A DNA stretch of 64,000 nt, taken from the NCBI GenBank assembly GCA_905220665.1, contig CAJNAR010000149.1:682001-746000 (forward strand). Reading direction: 5' to 3'. A program made the translations under genes and the position numbers. The DNA is from Albugo candida (taxonomy: Eukaryota; Oomycota; Peronosporomycetes; Albuginales; Albuginaceae). Shown here in pieces: positions 53,153 through 63,209 of the stretch; position 1 is the first letter of the stretch, and every line of letters starts with the position of its first letter. A model generated the notes under the pieces. The model did not search any database. It worked only from the letters and a program-made list of their open reading frames with translations, and was not told where the DNA came from.

Positions 53153-56100
53153 GTGCTCCTCGATTATTTCAACGTGGAACAATATCTCAGCACTCACGGT
53201 GAATGTTAATGGAATTCATAAAAATGGTCATCTTTTTATCGACCACATCCTATCACAACACTCCATTTGTTGTGTTCAAGAAACGAAGTTTCACGATCGC
53301 AACCAACTGGACTCATTTCAGTTTTTATTATCCTCAAAAATACAGCACAAAATGTTTGTCAATGACCACAACAGTGCTTTTCTCCATCCGACTCAAAACC
53401 GCAGTGGCGGCGTCATGACAACCCTTCGTTCAGACTTTCCCGGTTACTCAACAGCTGAAGAACTCACCGAACGAAACATTCGAAATCGTTATTTGGTTTT
53501 GCGTCTTCTCATTCACGATGCACCGGTGTATATTCACAATGTATATGCACCGGTCAAGGCCGAGGAACGAGTGGGTTTTTATGAGTTATTGCTTGCAAAC
53601 ACTTTCGAATCGACCGCAACACATATCGTATTTGGTGATTTCAACACACCACTCGATCCAGCTATCGATGCTTCGAGTGGAACAATTCGACACGAACCAA
53701 GTCGATTAGCGTGTTTGGAATGGCTTTCACAGTTGGGTGTGGTAGACGCTTGGCGAATCCAAAATCCGACTGAAAAAGTATTTACAGGACCATTACCGCG
53801 CAAGAATCGACTTGATTACATCTGCATGTCGGAAGAGCTATTCAATATGGTATACAAAACCTCTGAGTATTTTCGTCCACGACATGCGGGAGATCATCTG
53901 GCACAAAAAGTAACTTTTGCAAATCCAACTCAATCTCCGGGTCGAGGATATTGGAAATGTTCATTACGACTATTTGAATATCCTAAAGTTGTCGAAGCAA
54001 TCAAATTGGAAGCGATTTTGGTGCTCGAACAGTTAAGGACAACTTCGAATCCCGGTAAAATGTGGGAAAGTTGGAAGACGAAAATCAAGAAACAGCTTCA
54101 AAGCATTGAAAAAAAGGTTGAAAAAGATAGCCGACGTGATGTTGAGTCTAGCCAGCGTGTTTTGGAATTCGCAGCAGCTCGATATCGCATCCAAGACACC
54201 AATGAGTCACGGTATTTTTACGAATCGAGTCTCCAACAATTTAGAATCTCAGTCGAAAACAATGCGAAATACAACCAAGATGAAAGCTTCGACCATCACG
54301 TGAAGCATATGGAGAACTCTTCCAAGCATTTTTTTCGCCCTCCGGATAGTTCTTGTCGTCGCGTGTCGATCGAAAATGTTACAAAAAAATGTGGTACCGT
54401 GACATCGAACCCGAGGGAGATTATTGACGAATTCAGAGATCATTGGGGTGGTTTCATGGTCTCTGTTTAAAGCTCAGAGACCGACTCAAATGTTCCAAGT
54501 GAAAGAAAGCAAAAAAAGTTACTCGACTCGATTCAAGTTTCCCTTGCCTCAGCAGAGCAAGAACGTCTCTCAACTCGGTTAGGTACGACCGAGATGGAGG
54601 AAGCGATCAAGCACATGCGGAGTAGTTCTTCTCCAGGTATGGATGGACTAGCAGCTGCATTTTATCAGCTTGATCCGGAAACGTTTGGCGAGTGTCTGAA
54701 GATCGTGTTCGAATATCAGCTAGAAAGAGGAATTTTACTTCGATCACAACGTCACTCAGCAATCACACTTTTATACAAGAAAGGATCACGAGGTGATCCT
54801 GGCAACTATCGACCGATCGCACTGCTTTGCGTCGATGTGAAAGTACTTTCTAAAGTGTTGGCGTATCGCTTGCAACGTTTTTTGCCAAAATTGATCCATC
54901 AAGATCAAAAAGCATTCGTGCGAGGAAGGTCAATGCATCACCATATTCGACATCTGACCGACATTCAAGACTTGGTCACTCATCGTGGGGAGGAAGCTTA
55001 TGCGACTTTTCTCGACTTTGAGAAAGCTTATGATCGAGTCAATTGGACGTACATGTTTCGCGTTTTGGAAAAAATGGGCGTTGGAAAAAGTTTCATCGAT
55101 TGGATTCGCCTTTTGTACAATAACACAAAGGCGCAGTCGCGCAGTTGATGATTAATGGAAATATCACACCGTCCATTACACCACAACGTGGAGTGAAACA
55201 AGGTGATCCTCTCTCAGCATTACTTTTTCTGATGACGATCGAACCTTTGGGAAATTTACTTCGTCAACATGAAGAACATGGCATTTGGATTAATGGCACG
55301 ACTGTCGCAACTGGATTATTGTTTTGCGGACGATTCGACATTGCTTTCAGCGACACCAAACGGTGTTTTGACGCAACTCGAACTCGTCCAAGTCTATTGC
55401 GATGGATCGGGTGCGAAACTCAACTTGAGTAAATTATCTTTGCTCTCGTTGAATCGGACCAAGCCATGTCCACGTATTCCCAATTTGACCATAATGGGTC
55501 CGGAGGATTCGGTCAAGTATTTGGGTATTCCGTTCGGCCAGAAACCAACTCATTCGATGGTTATTTCAACTCTCGACAAGCGTTTTTACGATGGGTTTGG
55601 TGTATGGTTTCGACGAGCAAGAACTGTTCGTGGTCGACTACTGGTTGCGCAGACGATGATTTTATCACGTTTGTGGCATTACACGATGCACGTGGACATA
55701 CCAGCAGTGACTATTCGACAGTGGCAATCGATGTTAAATCGATTTGTGCTTGATCGGAAACACAAAAAACATTCAAAACATGTTCACCTACTCAGCAAAG
55801 AATTTTTATATCTTCGCCGACAAGATGGTGGACTACAAGTTCTTTTATTGGTGGGACGACTAAAGCTACAACGTATTCAATTCCTTCAGCAATTCGCATC
55901 CGATGCGTCAACAAGTATTCCTGCGAATTGGACAACTGCTTCGACGGAATTATTACAACTCATCCAACCTTCCTTTGGACCACACAAGCCGATGGATGTA
56001 TTCACCATCGCACCACATCGACATGGGAAAATGGTTCATTGGGAAAGCACATCTTCATGGTGGAAACACGCATTTAAAATGTGGCATCAGATGGATTGGA

Positions 56101-56160
56101 GCATTTCAATATCAGACTTAAATGTTTCACAACGCCGTCAGTACTACATGGAACAACCGA
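53124..56160 (+). pseudogene. LINE B ORF2: endonuclease and reverse transcriptase
   Basis: The endonuclease frame 53124-54470 is intact here, where copy A has frameshifts. It includes VQETKFHDR, IVFGDFNTPLD and RLDYICMSEEL. The frame then stops at 54470 (same site as in A), resumes at 54594-55148 with PGMDGLAAAF, NYRPIALLCVDVK and FLDFEKAYDRV, shifts near 55145 and again near 55300, and continues to 56160 with CFADDSTLL. No ATG opens the ORF2 frame near its start; the likely start mechanism is unknown. No zinc-binding end remains. Confidence 0.88.
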
Positions 56161-56434
56161 CGGTACTTTTGGACCATTTAACAGCACAGGGTAGTTTTGG
56201 ACCATTTTTTGACAACTTTTTACCACTTTCAATATTTATCCGTTACACGATGGATACAGTCTCGTACTGTAGTGGTTAACGCTACCGCACTGCAGGACTA
56301 GCAACGAGGGACATATTATTATCTCTCACAGGTATGTCACGAAACGTTTTTTATATGTATATATGTTATTTAAGATAGCCTAGGCAACTAGAGAAGGCAG
56401 TTAGTCTGATTCTAGTAATATAGACACCTTCAAC

Positions 56435-56449
56435 TGAGCTGCAACATCC
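56435..56449. repeat. Target-site duplication of LINE B, right copy
   Basis: TGAGCTGCAACATCC, identical to 50565-50579. It is part of the Copia-3 integrase codons for DVAAQ. Confidence 0.9.
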
Positions 56450-58330
56450 TTGGACTTTGCCAAGAAAACGCAACAGTAGTTTGTCCGATGGTCGATAAAA
56501 TTGACCACGTATCGGTTGCTCAACATGTCCCGCGGGGTCATCGGTACCTTCAAGTTGGAGCATTTGACTTGTCCAATCACATCGATCGTGCGTTTCTTCC
56601 AGTGTCCTTTCGCGACTGCGGGTTCTTGGTCTATTCCCTTGGGCGCAAGCCAAGCAGTTAGCGCGCAGCTCATCCGTGCGCTGTATTTCTGATGCGCAAG
56701 CCGTTTGTGAAAGTGCATTAGAGACCCTTTCTGCACATCCTGACCGACGTCCTTCTCGTGTTGTGCAACTACTGACATCTAGTTCGCATTTTTGTGCGTG
56801 CGCAACCAGCACGTTCTTGCGTTTTCCCACGTCGAAAACAGCCGGTCCTTTGTTCAATGCGGCTATCACACGTTACTGACCCCGGTATGACATTCCAAAC
56901 CCTTTACCCTCCCATAATCCATGCGAACTGATGTTACTCTAGAGGTTTTCCGCGAAGTATACATCCGTCAAGCGCACCTTGGTTCTTTTCCCCATTACTG
57001 TCGTTGTAATAATCACACTTACGCGCATCGTTATGCGAAGGTGACCACTATCCGCAGCAACGCACTCGCTGAAGTATTTCTCAGGGTCTTCCATCATTGA
57101 AGAGTTATTTATCAGGGGTCGACTCGAGCGAGGATCCAGTATTCTTCCTCGACACTTGATCCGTCAATGGCCAGGACGAAATTAATATCATCCGTCTCTC
57201 TTAGCTCAGCGCTTCCCTCGGGACACACTATCTTCAGATGTCCTGGCTTTCCACATTTGTAGCACGTGCGCACATCGCGATGGTCCTTGCGATTGTCTGT
57301 TCGGTTCTTGTGATAAGCTCGGCGCCCATTGGCGACGGTGTTAACCACGTCCTTTCCAATATTCTTCCTGCGCAGTTCAATCTCAGTCGACTGCATAAAG
57401 TGCGCAAGATCATACTTGGGTCAGCGTAATGCACAATGCTGTCTTGAACTAGGTTGTCGGCATATCCGCACGCTTCAATCACCACCAACAAGTATAGGTA
57501 ATGCTTCGTCTAGCTTCTCTTGGAGCTCTTAGAAGCTGTGAACATCTTCATACTGTATGCGGGAGTGATATTTGTCGGAAAGGTATGGATTAGACGCTGC
57601 ATCGCATGCTATAACGTCGGCCGCTCTTCCCACCATCCCGAGACCTGTCGACTGTAATATCGCTCCGCCATCCCGTTCAAGTGGTGCTCTAGTACGTCCA
57701 CCCTGGCTTCTTCACTCAACAGGAAACCAATTGCTCGCTCCGCGAACATGATCTGACTTACAAATTTCTTGCCCCACAACAGAAAAACACTTTCGAGTCC
57801 TTGATACAATTCCTTGCTATCAAAAGGTCAGATGCCCAGCTTCTTCTGTCGTATATCCGGCACGCGGTTGTATTGGAGTCCTGGTGCCATGTGCGTTGGA
57901 GGCGCCGGCTGGTAGATGGGTGGTAACACGTAATGCTGCGGCACTTACAAAATCTCAAGGTTGGCTGCTGCAGTAGCGTATCCAGGCTGTCTTGCACCAA
58001 AGTACGTTGATGGCGATACGCCGGGTGGCACACGCCTCGGTGGCGACACGTCCAACGTCACTCTGGCCATGGATTTGCCCAGCCCTTACACCAACCCTAT
58101 ACTCGTGTCACTACAAACGCTCCTTCTCCTCCAGTCGCCCTTGCGACGCCTTCATGCGCTCCATGCTCTCCATGCGCTCCGTGAGGCTCGAGAGGAGATC
58201 CATCAGCTTGCTCTACGTGTCCTTGGTTCTTCCTTGACCTCTTCTTTCTCCTCCAGGGCGCCGGCCCTTGCGCGACCGGCAGGTGCCCTCCACTGCCGAC
58301 GACCTTCAGCCGCAGCAACTTCTTCGCTAT
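56450..58330 (-). pseudogene. Copia-3 gag, zinc knuckle, pre-integrase and integrase N-half
   Basis: Gag at about 58.3-57.4 kb includes LEHHLNGMAERYYSRQVSGW. The knuckle CYKCGKPGHLKIVC near 57265 is a complete CX2CX4HX4C. The protease start reads YWILARVDP where D-S-G is expected, so the catalytic aspartate is lost. GAG-pre-integrase and integrase begin at 56869-56450 with GSLMHFHKRLAHQKYSA and VIGQVKCSNLKVPMTP, then FIDHRTNYCCVFLAKSKDV. Several frameshifts occur. Confidence 0.8.
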
Positions 58331-58333
58331 TTG

Positions 58334-58344
58334 GGCTCATAAGC
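58334..58344 (-). other. Copia-3 primer-binding site
   Basis: On the minus strand GCTTATGAGCCCA follows the 5' LTR end (TCTAACA), the same kind of internal initiator-methionine-tRNA match as in Copia-2. Confidence 0.6.
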
Positions 58345-58534
58345 TGTTAGACTTTACAAGTCGAGAGGATGCTGTGAATAGTAGAGGTAAAATTGTTTCT
58401 AACGTCCTAAAAACAATGCTTCTTAGGCTCTCTACCATCCAACCATTTTAAGAACATATCGTGGCTGCACCTACCCGCCGAGAGTGGTCGGCCGAACTTC
58501 TTCACACTCTCACCATCTTGCATTTCTTCCAATA
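58345..58534 (-). repeat. Copia-3 5' LTR (190 bases)
   Basis: On the minus strand it begins TATTGGAAGAAATGCAAG and ends AACA. As in Copia-2 the LTR starts with TA in place of the usual TG. Confidence 0.82.
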
Positions 58535-58944
58535 TTCGCGAGAGTGTTGAAAAGAGGGCTCGAATTATTACAACGTTACTCGTATTATCAGATTCCATGA
58601 TTTGTACGCATTGCATGCTGAATGGCTTCAAACGATGCACCGTCCACGCTTCATCCAGTAGATCGTACTGTTTGATTAATTAAGTTGATGCTTAGTTTCA
58701 TTGCCTCTAATCGCTTGAGGAAACCTTCCACTATCTATAATGAACTTCTTTAATATCACGAATAGAGGTATGTGCCTTCATTTTATTAGGATGGGCGAGT
58801 TAACGCAAGAACTTACTACGTCAACAATACAATCGTACGTTTTACTGCTACATCGCTTTTCTCAGTCCACTTCTACATAGTCCTAGTCAGCTATTGATCG
58901 TTGAATCAAAATAATCACGCTTCATATTTTTTTTCCATTTCTAG
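58535..58944. other. Spacer left of the MSP remnant
   Basis: About 410 bases. A short frame beginning ATGAACTTCTTTAATATC near 58741, followed by a donor-like GTATGT, might be a lost first exon, but its phase does not fit the next exon. Nothing firm was found. Confidence 0.3.
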
Positions 58945-59315
58945 AACGGCGCTGCCAAAAGACCTCTACCTTACTTTTCCATCCTACGGTTTAGTGGAGC
59001 CGAGCGGGTCACAACTCATTATCAAATTAACCCTTCAGTTTTAATGCTCATTGCAATATTGAAATTTGGCTTTTCGCATTGCACTCTAGTAATGGAGGTA
59101 TCGACAAATTCCCTTTCATTGTATATCATACTAAAGATTCAAGCACGATTGATTCAGATACTGGTTGTACAAACAATTCACTCGCTTGGAAAGTGGAAAA
59201 ACCCCGATTACTTCGGAAAGGACGATACGCCCACTTTTTTCGGATTGGAGAGAAAGGGAGTAGATTTTATCAAATCGAAAAATTGCGATGTAGTCAACCA
59301 GAGTGCTGGTATTGA
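58945..59315 (+). pseudogene. MSP-domain (VAP-like) gene remnant, 2 exons
   Basis: VAP proteins sit in the ER membrane and bind FFAT-motif partners through an MSP domain. Exons 58945-59037 and 59090-59315 join in phase over a 52-base intron. The joined reading gives YLTFPSYGLVEPSGSQLIIK, then NGGIDKFPFIVYHTKD. This matches the second half of an MSP domain (Y-x-V-x-P-x-x-G-x-v-x-P-x-x-S, then DKF). The first half and any membrane anchor are missing. The frame ends in TGA only 5 bases before the Mutator-like element's target duplication, so the element may lie in the 3' untranslated region. Confidence 0.5.
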
Positions 59316-59328
59316 TGCTTTTGTTCAA

Positions 59329-59450
59329 GGAGCCCGGTATAGACACACACCCTTTTAGGTATAGCCGCACCCCCTAATTGAATTGAGAACACCAGTATCA
59401 TTACACCCTCTAAAAATCCTTGATAATTGAGAACCGGTATCGGCACACTC
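59329..59450 (+). repeat. MULE left terminal inverted repeat
   Basis: Begins GGAGCCCGGTATAGACACAC and ends CGGTATCGGCACACTC. It aligns along its whole length with the reverse complement of 61603-61724, at roughly 80-85% by eye. Confidence 0.88.
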
Positions 59451-59522
59451 TATTTTCAAATTCGCTATATGCACCTATTTACATTACTATAAAGACGCTA
59501 AGGTAGATACCCTGTCCTCACT

Positions 59523-61544
59523 ATGCCACTTGCTTCACCCCCGGAACACACCTATGAGACTTATGAGATTGCGGAAGAGGCAGTACAAACCTTTGCGTGG
59601 CAAGAAGGCTATTCAACAAAGAAAGGTCGCACAAAGGCCGACAAGTACGGAAATACTAGGGAATTGTGGCTTTCTTGCGTCCACGGTGGTCGTTACAAAA
59701 ACAAAGGTACGAGGATCCGCCAAACATCAACGTGGCTTCTAATGTGCCCATGGTTAGTCACCATCAGCGCCAACTGAGTCAAAATTTTGTACAAGAATGG
59801 AGAGTGAGTGTGGTCGTTGCAACTCACAATCATGAGGCAGTAGAAAATCTTTCAGCATTCCCAGAAGCCAGGGTATTGAACCAGCTGCAGAAGCAGCAGA
59901 TTCTGGACTTGACAAAAGGTGGAGCGCCTCCTCGGTTGATTTTGAGTACGATGAAGAGGTCTGATCCTGCTTTTCCTGCCACCGGGCAAGACATTTACAA
60001 TGTTCGAAAACGTGAACGAGCGGAGTTTCTCCTTGTCGTAGCTCTCTTGAAGCATTGTTGGACACACTAGAGGAAGATGCCATTAGGCATGAGCTTGATC
60101 GGGACCCCTCATCGGGTCAATTAATCGCCTTTTGATTGAACCTAAGCCTTGTACTCGACAGACAATGATTTTTCTTCGGGTAAAGTTCTTATAGCAGATT
60201 CGACATACGAAACCAACCGGTGAGTAAAATGCTTTCCAATTATTCTTTGCTCAACATCAACCAAGAGAAGACAAAATTTCCAGTTTTTAAACGCCATCGC
60301 TCCATGTCATGGGTGTGGCATGCACAAACCAGTCATATTCCTTTTGCTATGTTTTCTTGGGACACGAATCAGAAGGTGATTACATTTGGGCACTTCGGCA
60401 AATAAGGAGAGCTTTTCAAGATAGAATCACTGGTCCGATTGTCATTGCCACTGACAGAGAATTGGAATTGATGGCTGCAATCTCACGGGTTCTACCAGAA
60501 GCGAAGAATCCGGCTTTGCCATATGGCTAATTAATAAGAATGTCCTGGCAAACGCTAAAAAGCACTTTGCGAATGACGAAGACTGAAACAAAGTTATCAA
60601 AAAGTGATACGGATTGTACTGCTCATCCACTGAACAGGATTTCGAAGAGAATTGGGTGCTCAAAGATGCTATTAATGAGACTGGCTATGCATAGTTACAT
60701 TCTACATGGATTCCGCACAAGCAGAAATTAATGGACCAAAAATTAAGCATTTCGGGCATGTCCCTACATCTCGCGTTGAAGGCGGACATGCAACCTTGAA
60801 GAAATGGATTGCAGTTTCAACAGGGGATTTGGCAACAGTTATGAAAAATTGGTTCTCGCAGCTCAACAGCAGTGCCAAGGAATAAGTCAAATGCATACGA
60901 TCGTTCACACATTATAGTCCACCTTAGTGGGAGCTTCTGGACAACTGTGAAGAGAAAGATTTCACATTATGCATTGAATGAAGTATGGAAAATATGCATT
61001 GACCATATTTTCTTTTCTGCAAGTCTTCAAGCAGTATCAAAAGGCACTATCGATGAAGAACAATGAAAAGTGCACTAGAACATTCACGAGCACTAAAAGA
61101 TTGCCGTGCTCTCATGCCATCAAAGAGCTGCAAAAGATGGGTCAATGTTGCATGAAGCTCTTTAGTATGAGCACTGGTGGCTTTAAATGCCTGAACATCT
61201 CAAACTACATCATGCAATGCATTGTCAGGAAAAAACAAGCTTTTCGGACATTATGAAAAAGTTGCAAGAGCGTCATTCGGACTTGACGCCACACAGGCAG
61301 CGCTTTTTTGAGGAGGACCTCGATTGCCTTGCATCTCTTCCAGGCCCAGGGGTAAATGATCCTGCCGCAGTGGCCTCACGAGGACGATCGAAAGGGTCAA
61401 CGAGTACCAAACGAGATCTGTCCGCATGAGTACGTTGATTGGGAGTGGCAAAAACTGCCAAAACGAAGATGCGGGGCCTGCAACCAAGAAGGTCACAACA
61501 GGCGCACATCTCCACAACCCAAAATTAACAAAACATACTTGTAA
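59523..61544 (+). pseudogene. MULE transposase, frameshifted
   Basis: The parts in order are: an N-terminal DNA-binding-like region (EEAVQTFAWQEGYSTKKGRT), then HNHEAVENLSAFPEAR, the catalytic segment (GDYIWALRQIRRAF and VIATDRELELMAA, which supplies a DDE aspartate), FGHVPTSRVEGGHATLKKW, a SWIM-type zinc motif region (FTSTKRLPCSHAIKEL) and a knuckle CGACNQEGHNRRT near the end. They lie in at least four frames, so the protein is not made. The order matches Mutator/FAR1-related transposases. Confidence 0.82.
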
Positions 61545-61602
61545 TAATTTAGGGGTGTGGCGATACGGATTCTTAATCTAATTCTAATGTAAGGAATTTG
61601 GC

Positions 61603-61724
61603 GAGTGTGCCGATACCGGATCTCATTTATCAAGAATATTTAGAGGGTTTAACGATACCGGTGCTCTCAATTAAGTGAAGGGGTGTGGCTATACCAAAAA
61701 GGATGTGTGGCTATACCGGGTTCC
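61603..61724 (-). repeat. MULE right terminal inverted repeat
   Basis: Partner of 59329-59450. A further related unit (GGGGTGTGGCGATACGG) lies just inside at about 61550, giving sub-terminal repetition. Confidence 0.88.
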
Positions 61725-61732
61725 TTGTTCAA

Positions 61733-63200
61733 ACCTAGAGGGACGGGTCAAGAAAACTGTTTCGAACTCAGACGATTCGGGTATGATCTGATCAATAAAT
61801 ACAGAAAGGAAAGTGAGGAAAATGGTCATATATACAAGCTCAGATGAGACCATGCTCACCATCAAGTTTGATCAGATCAACAAAATCGTTTTATTGTGAG
61901 CTCACTAGCTATAATGTTTGTCAATTTGACAGGAAGTCGCTGGATCGTTCTATGGTTTGCGCAGAAGCTACATTTAAATCACTACAAGCAATTCAACAAG
62001 TGCACTCTAATCGTGCATATCTTTTGATCTTTTCCCTTTATAGGCTTACGATGCTGTTATAGCTGCAATCATGGAAGAAGCACCAAATTCAAAATTTGAT
62101 GACCTCAATGGCTTTAACTGCGATAAAATCAAATATATTTAGCTTCCGACGTATGAAAACAAATTTTAAGAACACGAGCATTTATCGACTAACAGATGCT
62201 AATTATTTTAAGGAATCTGTCCTATCCAAAAATAGATGCTTCCTGGCAGTGCAAAAACTCCGAAAGAAAAAACAATACATGGCCGCTTGGTGGTCAATTT
62301 ATCAAAACTCATCAAAAATTACGACGCCGTGCTATGGACATCACCAAAAGAACAAATTTACCTCAATATTATTTAGAACGTGACATTGATATCTACCCAG
62401 ATGACTCGCTACAATCAAATCTCTTTTCTTTTCGTCTGCACCTTGTTTCTCATTGTACGACATGGAATACAAATTTTGTCGTATCATTCAGCTGACTAAT
62501 GCGATATTGTTGAGCGCCTCCCCACTCATGCCACAAGCTCACTTTTGTAAGCTAGATAAATACGATTTAGGGTGAAGGCCGTGTAAATACAAAATGTTGG
62601 ATTGCAACTCGAATACATTTACTTGGTTGGACCTCAACAATTCTAATGCTCTCTCAGGTTAGCGTTCTTCTATGGGTTCTCTTTGTTGCGTTCACGTCTA
62701 CAGCTTTCTTGATCCAGTAAGATCGCAACAAATCGTGCATTCCTGTAGATGACTATTGTGGCTCTCATCTCATCCATTTCCTAGCGCATACTGTTAGCAA
62801 TGCGACAACTTTTCGATAATTGACTTGACTTCTCCTACAAATATCAGTACTGCGTTGTTAATCGTGCTCTCTATCTACGCAAGTATCCGATACCCCGGAA
62901 AAAGATTTCATTAATTCTTCAGACGTAAGATTGCGCCTGAAATTTGGAGTGATTGATACATGTTCTAGACAAATTTGAGACAGTTCTATTCAGCAGCTAT
63001 TTATAGCTGTGAACCCTTCTATCCGAGCCTTCACTTTTTTTTCAAGATTTTGTAACCCTGTTCTTCACCTAATCTCTTTGGATAGCCGTTGCACCTTAGA
63101 ATTATTATGAGCATTTAAGCGGCGGCATCAAGTCGGTATTAGCGGACTCAAGCTTTCGCTTATGCCTGAATGTTTCTTTATTCCGGTAAATCAATTCCTG
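61733..63200. other. Unassigned region with short protein-like pieces
   Basis: Right of the MULE, plus-strand pieces look coding but in different frames: CFELRRFGYDLINKYRKESE near 61770-61840, AYDAVIAAIMEEAPNSKFDD near 62045-62110 and QKLRRRAMDITKRTNLPQYY near 62320-62390. They may be exons of a decayed gene that I cannot name. The stretch 62500-63200 shows nothing supportable. Confidence 0.3.
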
Positions 63201-63209
63201 GCTATTGTA

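Larger units (their letters stand above)
50580..56434 (+). mobile_element. LINE copy B inserted in Copia-3, with internal 3' deletion
   Basis: The same family as LINE A but on the plus strand, bounded by a 15-base target duplication. It has its own 5' region, ORF1 and ORF2. After position 56160 it jumps directly to the 3' tail (CGGTACTTTTGGACC...CACCTTCAAC), lacking about 1.23 kb that A retains (28972-30198), including the zinc-binding domain. Positions 52726-56160 are nearly identical to A, whereas sequence before 52726 is clearly diverged. Confidence 0.9.
47950..58534 (-). mobile_element. Copia-3: Ty1/Copia element split by LINE B
   Basis: The 5' LTR is at 58345-58534 and the 3' LTR at about 47950-48135. 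Coding order on the minus strand is gag, knuckle and pre-integrase at 58.3-56.45 kb, then RNase H at the far end near 48.2 kb. The integrase stops at DVAAQ at 56435 and resumes at 50579 with KFKHFMAF, so a 5855-base LINE interrupts one element. Without the insert it is about 4.7 kb, the same size as Copia-2. It is dead. Confidence 0.85.
59329..61724 (+). mobile_element. Mutator-like DNA transposon (MULE) with long terminal inverted repeats
   Basis: Terminal inverted repeats of 122 bases lie at 59329-59450 and 61603-61724 and contain repeated GGTATAGCCRCACCCC-like units. The 8-base target duplication TTGTTCAA is at 59321-59328 and 61725-61732. The interior carries a broken MULE transposase with a terminal zinc knuckle. 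Size and structure are complete, so only coding decay has silenced it. Confidence 0.88.

Noticed and set aside
53203..53418. Alternative frames within the LINE ORF2 (also 33155-32940)
   Set aside because: They are out-of-frame shadows; the endonuclease motifs lie in the other frame.
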